Notes under the pieces: generated by a model
What the model was told of the DNA's origin: nothing
The model's input: only the letters and a program-made list of their open reading frames with translations
Database searches by the model: none
Origin: Deltaproteobacteria bacterium
GTDB taxonomy: Bacteria > Desulfobacterota > Syntrophia > Syntrophales > Smithellaceae
DNA length: 7,306 nt
Assembly (NCBI GenBank): GCA_019136325.1
Contig: JAGVUJ010000078.1
Location: forward strand, 1 to 7,306
Reading direction: 5' to 3'
Translations under genes and position numbers: made by a program
Shown here: positions 5,132-7,306 of the stretch, piece after piece
How positions within the stretch are numbered: position 1 is the stretch's first letter
Layout of the letters: each line of letters starts with the position of its first letter

Positions 5132-6292
5132 TTGAAACGTAAAATGCAAAGTCAGCAGTTTCTTAAAAAATATGTGTTGGACGACGGTTTGTGCACCGGT
5201 TGCGGCGCCTGCGTGGGCATCTGTCCGTATCAGGTGATTTATCATGACCGGACGGTGCAGTTGCACAACTGTGATTTGAAAGACGGCCATTGTTACGCTT
5301 TTTGTCCCAGAACTCCTGTCGATTTGGCAGCGTTAAGAAATATTTTATTTGAAGCGGCAGATCTGACGCCGGAAATCGGTGCGGCAAAGGGTTACTATTT
5401 TTCCCGTGCGACTGATGCGGATTTACGGGCGGCCGCTCAACATGGCGCAACTGTTACAACCTTAATGGAACTGGCGCTGGCTGAAGGATTGATTGATACC
5501 GCAATTATTTCCGCGCGCGATCAGGACTTTTTACAAAAAGGCGTTGCCGTGAGAGATAAAAAATCTTTAAGGGAGAATGCCGGCAGCAAGTTTACCGTAT
5601 CGCCGGGTGTTGCTGCTTTCAATCAACTGGTCACACGAGAAGCCGGAAACGTTGGCATCGTGGCGACTCCCTGTCAGGCTCTGGCTCTGGCCAAAATGAA
5701 ACTGAACAAAACTGCGGAAAACGAAAAAAAAGTCAATCAATTGAAGCTGGTGATTGGTTTGTACTGCGGCTGGACGTTTTCCGAAGAAAAATATTTACAG
5801 TTATTGACGGATAAAGGCATCGCTCTGGCATCCATTACCAAAATGGATATCCCCGCCGGCAGAAATATTCTGGAAATCCGGACGAAAGATCGGTTGCATT
5901 CGATTGCGATGGACGAAGCGCAAACCTGTATCCGGGAAGCCTGCCGGTACTGTATGGACAGCACGGCGGAATTCGCTGATGTGTCGGTCGGTTCGGCGCG
6001 TTTTGCGGGAACGTGGGAAGACGTTCGCCAGTGGAATCAGTTGATCGTCAGGACGACCAAAGGGAAAGAGCTGGTGGATCTGGCCGTGGAGAAGGGCGTT
6101 CTGGAATTGCGGGAGGCGCCCGCCGACAGTTTAAAAGAGCTGAAGGAAGCGGCTGCCAATAAGAAGAAAAATGCATTGAAAAATATTATCCGGAAGAGCG
6201 GCTCGGTAAAAAATCTTTTATACTTGGACAGCCGCGATCCGGCGGTGAAAAAGTATTTGGGAGTTGAGAAGAAAAAGAAGAAAGAAAAGTAA
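5132..6292 (+). CDS. FrhB-like iron-sulfur flavoprotein (coenzyme F420 hydrogenase/dehydrogenase beta-subunit family)
   Basis: This 386-aa protein resembles the FrhB/FdhB family, cytoplasmic subunits that pass electrons between Fe-S clusters and a flavin, with F420 or another carrier as partner. An N-terminal ferredoxin-like motif CTGCGACVGICP (C21, C24, C27, C31) binds one [4Fe-4S] cluster; a second, irregular group is C47, C54, C58-Pro. The family motif TPCQ is at 179-182, followed by GLYCGW (C212) and CIREACRYCMDSTAEFADVSVG (from C266; C271 and C274), the usual third Fe-S site. A lysine-rich tail ends the protein. The TTG start at 5132 is preferred because AGGAAA (5120-5125) has a 6-base spacer; an ATG at 5144 is the alternative but has no well-spaced site. 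The neighbouring iorA-like gene suggests it couples to ferredoxin from 2-oxoacid oxidation. F420 use itself is not shown, since many bacterial members act without F420. Confidence 0.85.
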   Translation: MKRKMQSQQFLKKYVLDDGLCTGCGACVGICPYQVIYHDRTVQLHNCDLKDGHCYAFCPRTPVDLAALRNILFEAADLTPEIGAAKGYYFSRATDADLRAAAQHGATVTTLMELALAEGLIDTAIISARDQDFLQKGVAVRDKKSLRENAGSKFTVSPGVAAFNQLVTREAGNVGIVATPCQALALAKMKLNKTAENEKKVNQLKLVIGLYCGWTFSEEKYLQLLTDKGIALASITKMDIPAGRNILEIRTKDRLHSIAMDEAQTCIREACRYCMDSTAEFADVSVGSARFAGTWEDVRQWNQLIVRTTKGKELVDLAVEKGVLELREAPADSLKELKEAAANKKKNALKNIIRKSGSVKNLLYLDSRDPAVKKYLGVEKKKKKEK

Positions 6293-6319
6293 ATAAAAAT
6301 TTTCTGTCATTCTTCTGCT

Positions 6320-6344
6320 CAGCCAAGTCTTTTTGACTTGGCTG
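6320..6344 (+). other. Perfect 10-bp hairpin after the FrhB-like gene
   Basis: CAGCCAAGTC (6320-6329) and GACTTGGCTG (6335-6344) pair perfectly around a TTTTT loop, 28 bases after the stop codon. The following sequence on the + strand is A-rich (TCAATAAAAAAATAATC), not T-rich, so it lacks the U tract of a standard terminator; the other direction lacks one as well. It may mark the mRNA 3' end, attenuate readthrough into the iorA-like gene, or be a dispersed repeat. Confidence 0.55.
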
Positions 6345-6441
6345 TCAATAAAAAAATAATCAGTAGATTCCAAAAGACTCGACTGAGCTTGGGGCAAGGA
6401 TAAGAAAAGGAAAGGTAGATAGAAGTTAAGGGGATGCCTTT

Positions 6442-6528
6442 TGTCATTCCGAATCCCGATGTGTCGGGATGAGGAATCTTTAATCAATGAATCAAAGATA
6501 AGATTTCTCGCTTTGCATCGAAATGACA
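6442..6528. repeat. Two-hairpin palindromic intergenic repeat (REP/MITE-like)
   Basis: The element of about 87 bases has imperfect inverted ends: TGTCATTCCGA on the left and TCGAAATGACA on the right, 10 of 11 positions complementary. Each half folds separately. The left hairpin is ATTCC-ga-ATCCCGA, loop TGTG, TCGGGAT-ga-GGAAT (6446-6477), with a tandem GA/GA internal loop. The right hairpin is ATTTC (6503-6507) with GAAAT (6520-6524), enclosing GC/GC around a TTT loop. Sequences of the type GTCATTTCGA...GAGAAATCTT are, as I recall, dispersed in many copies in anaerobic bacterial genomes. It is non-coding. It lies 20 bases before the iorA-like start, so it probably shapes the 5' end or stability of that transcript. 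No gene is visible elsewhere in the 6293-6547 gap. Confidence 0.65.
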
Positions 6529-6547
6529 TAAATATGGATATAAAATT

Positions 6548-7306
6548 ATGAGCAAATTATTATCACCCGCAAAAACAGAAGTGTTGTTCATGGGCAACGA
6601 AGCCATTGCGCGCGGCGCGCTGGAAGCGGGCGTGAGCGTCGTTTCCGGTTATCCCGGCACGCCATCTTCGGAAGTGATCGAACGCCTGTCTGAAGTGGCT
6701 CGTGAAAGAAACCTTTATGTGGAATGGTCCACCAACGAAAAGGTGGCGCTGGAAGTGGCCGCCGCCGCATCGTTTTCCGGATTACGTTCCATGTGCGTGA
6801 TGAAGCAAAACGGCGTCAACGTTGCTTCCGATTTTCTTCTGCATCTGTCCTCTTCGGGAACGCGCGGCGGAATCGTGCTGGTCGAATGTGAAGACCCCGG
6901 CGCACTTTCCAGTGTCAACGAGGGGGAATCAAGGTATTTCGCGCGCATGCTCGAAATTCCTCTGTTGGAGCCCGCCAATTTTCAGGAAGCCAAGGACCTG
7001 ACCCGGTGGGCTTTTGAGTTATCCGAGAAAATCAGAAATGTCGTCATGGTGCGCTCGGTCACGCGCATGTCGCACGCCAGCGGCAATGTCATCTGCGGCA
7101 GGCTGCCGGACAAATTCCGCACCGCCCGCTTTATTTCCGATGGATCGGTCATGGATCCTCTGCGCGGGCCGGTCGTCAGCACGCCGGTGGTCATTAAACA
7201 CGGCCTGCAACAGAAAAAATTACAGACAGCAGCGGAGCTTTTTGAAAAGAGTCCTTTCAACAGCTACGTTGGTCCTAAAAAACCGGAGCTTTTAATCATC
7301 ACCAGC
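6548..7306 (+). CDS. iorA: Indolepyruvate:ferredoxin oxidoreductase alpha subunit-like (IorA), N-terminal part
   Basis: The frame is open from the ATG at 6548 to the right edge, giving 253 residues of a protein that is usually about 600 or more residues long. IorA-type enzymes are thiamine diphosphate-dependent and oxidatively decarboxylate aryl-pyruvates or other 2-oxoacids to acyl-CoA, reducing ferredoxin. The visible part is the pyrimidine-binding domain: NEAIARGALEAGV (17-29), GYPGTPSSEV (34-43), EWSTNEKVALEVAAAASFSG (59-78), MKQNGVNVASD (85-95) and VECEDPGALSSVNEGESR (112-129), all close to the IorA pattern. The C-terminal cofactor-binding domain and ferredoxin module would lie beyond the edge. 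The ribosome site is weak (TGGA at 6535-6538, 9-base spacer). It lies 255 bases after the FrhB-like gene on the same strand with a repeat between, so co-transcription is uncertain. The true substrate could be another 2-oxoacid or aryl-CoA precursor. Confidence 0.8.
   Translation, partial: MSKLLSPAKTEVLFMGNEAIARGALEAGVSVVSGYPGTPSSEVIERLSEVARERNLYVEWSTNEKVALEVAAAASFSGLRSMCVMKQNGVNVASDFLLHLSSSGTRGGIVLVECEDPGALSSVNEGESRYFARMLEIPLLEPANFQEAKDLTRWAFELSEKIRNVVMVRSVTRMSHASGNVICGRLPDKFRTARFISDGSVMDPLRGPVVSTPVVIKHGLQQKKLQTAAELFEKSPFNSYVGPKKPELLIITS

Noticed and set aside
6320..6344. Rho-independent terminator
   Set aside because: The stem is perfect, but no T run follows it on either strand; listed as a hairpin only.
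6218..6529. 103-aa minus-strand reading frame after the FrhB-like gene
   Set aside because: It is made of antisense coding sequence, the hairpin and the palindromic repeat; its translation is low-complexity and resembles no protein.
6515..6545. Promoter for the iorA-like gene (TTGCAT with TATAAA)
   Set aside because: Spacing is too long (20 bases) and the start point would fall after the ATG; the sequence is mostly the end of the palindromic repeat.
1..7306. CRISPR array, riboswitch or IS element
   Set aside because: No regularly spaced long direct repeats, no recognisable aptamer core, and no transposase or terminal inverted repeats other than the short palindromic unit.

Overview
The window joins two unlike pieces of DNA at a tRNA gene. 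The left part (about 1-4779) looks like the end of an integrated genomic island. The right part (about 4780-7306) looks like the resident chromosome of a strict anaerobe. An FrhB-type iron-sulfur flavoprotein followed by an IorA-type 2-oxoacid:ferredoxin oxidoreductase alpha subunit, plus a GTCATTYCGA-type palindromic intergenic repeat, suggests a deltaproteobacterial lineage (Desulfobacterota, Syntrophus/Smithella-like). That placement is inference; the sequence contains no ribosomal marker.

Left part: three genes on the + strand are linked by two ATGA overlaps. They are the C-terminal part of an effector/sensor protein (2-910, cut by the window edge), a 162-aa middle component (907-1395) and a 649-aa SMC/Rad50-like ABC ATPase of the DUF3732 type (1392-3341). 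Together they match the predicted biological-conflict set called the three-component ABC system (ABC-3C). The ATPase probably acts as a nucleic-acid or invasion sensor that licenses the effector. The variable effector domain that would define its toxicity lies upstream of this window. A convergent P4-type tyrosine integrase (3369-4601, minus) follows, then GGTACC-centred repeats that are likely integrase arm sites, a bidirectional hairpin terminator, and an intact tRNA-Asn(GTT) (4780-4855, minus). The 3' end of that tRNA faces the island and is the likely attachment site.

Right part: the tRNA promoter (minus) and a promoter for the FrhB-like gene (plus) are divergent across an AT-rich gap of 276 bases. 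The FrhB-like protein (5132-6292) probably moves electrons between iron-sulfur clusters and a flavin. The iorA-like gene (6548-7306, cut by the right edge) would produce reduced ferredoxin from 2-oxoacids. The 255-base gap between them holds a perfect 10-bp hairpin and a two-hairpin palindromic repeat of about 87 bases.

The most interesting item is the ABC-3C conflict system carried as cargo directly beside the integrase at a tRNA-Asn island boundary. ABC-3C is a computationally described class with little experimental work, so the system is not wholly unknown; the particular effector is what could be new.
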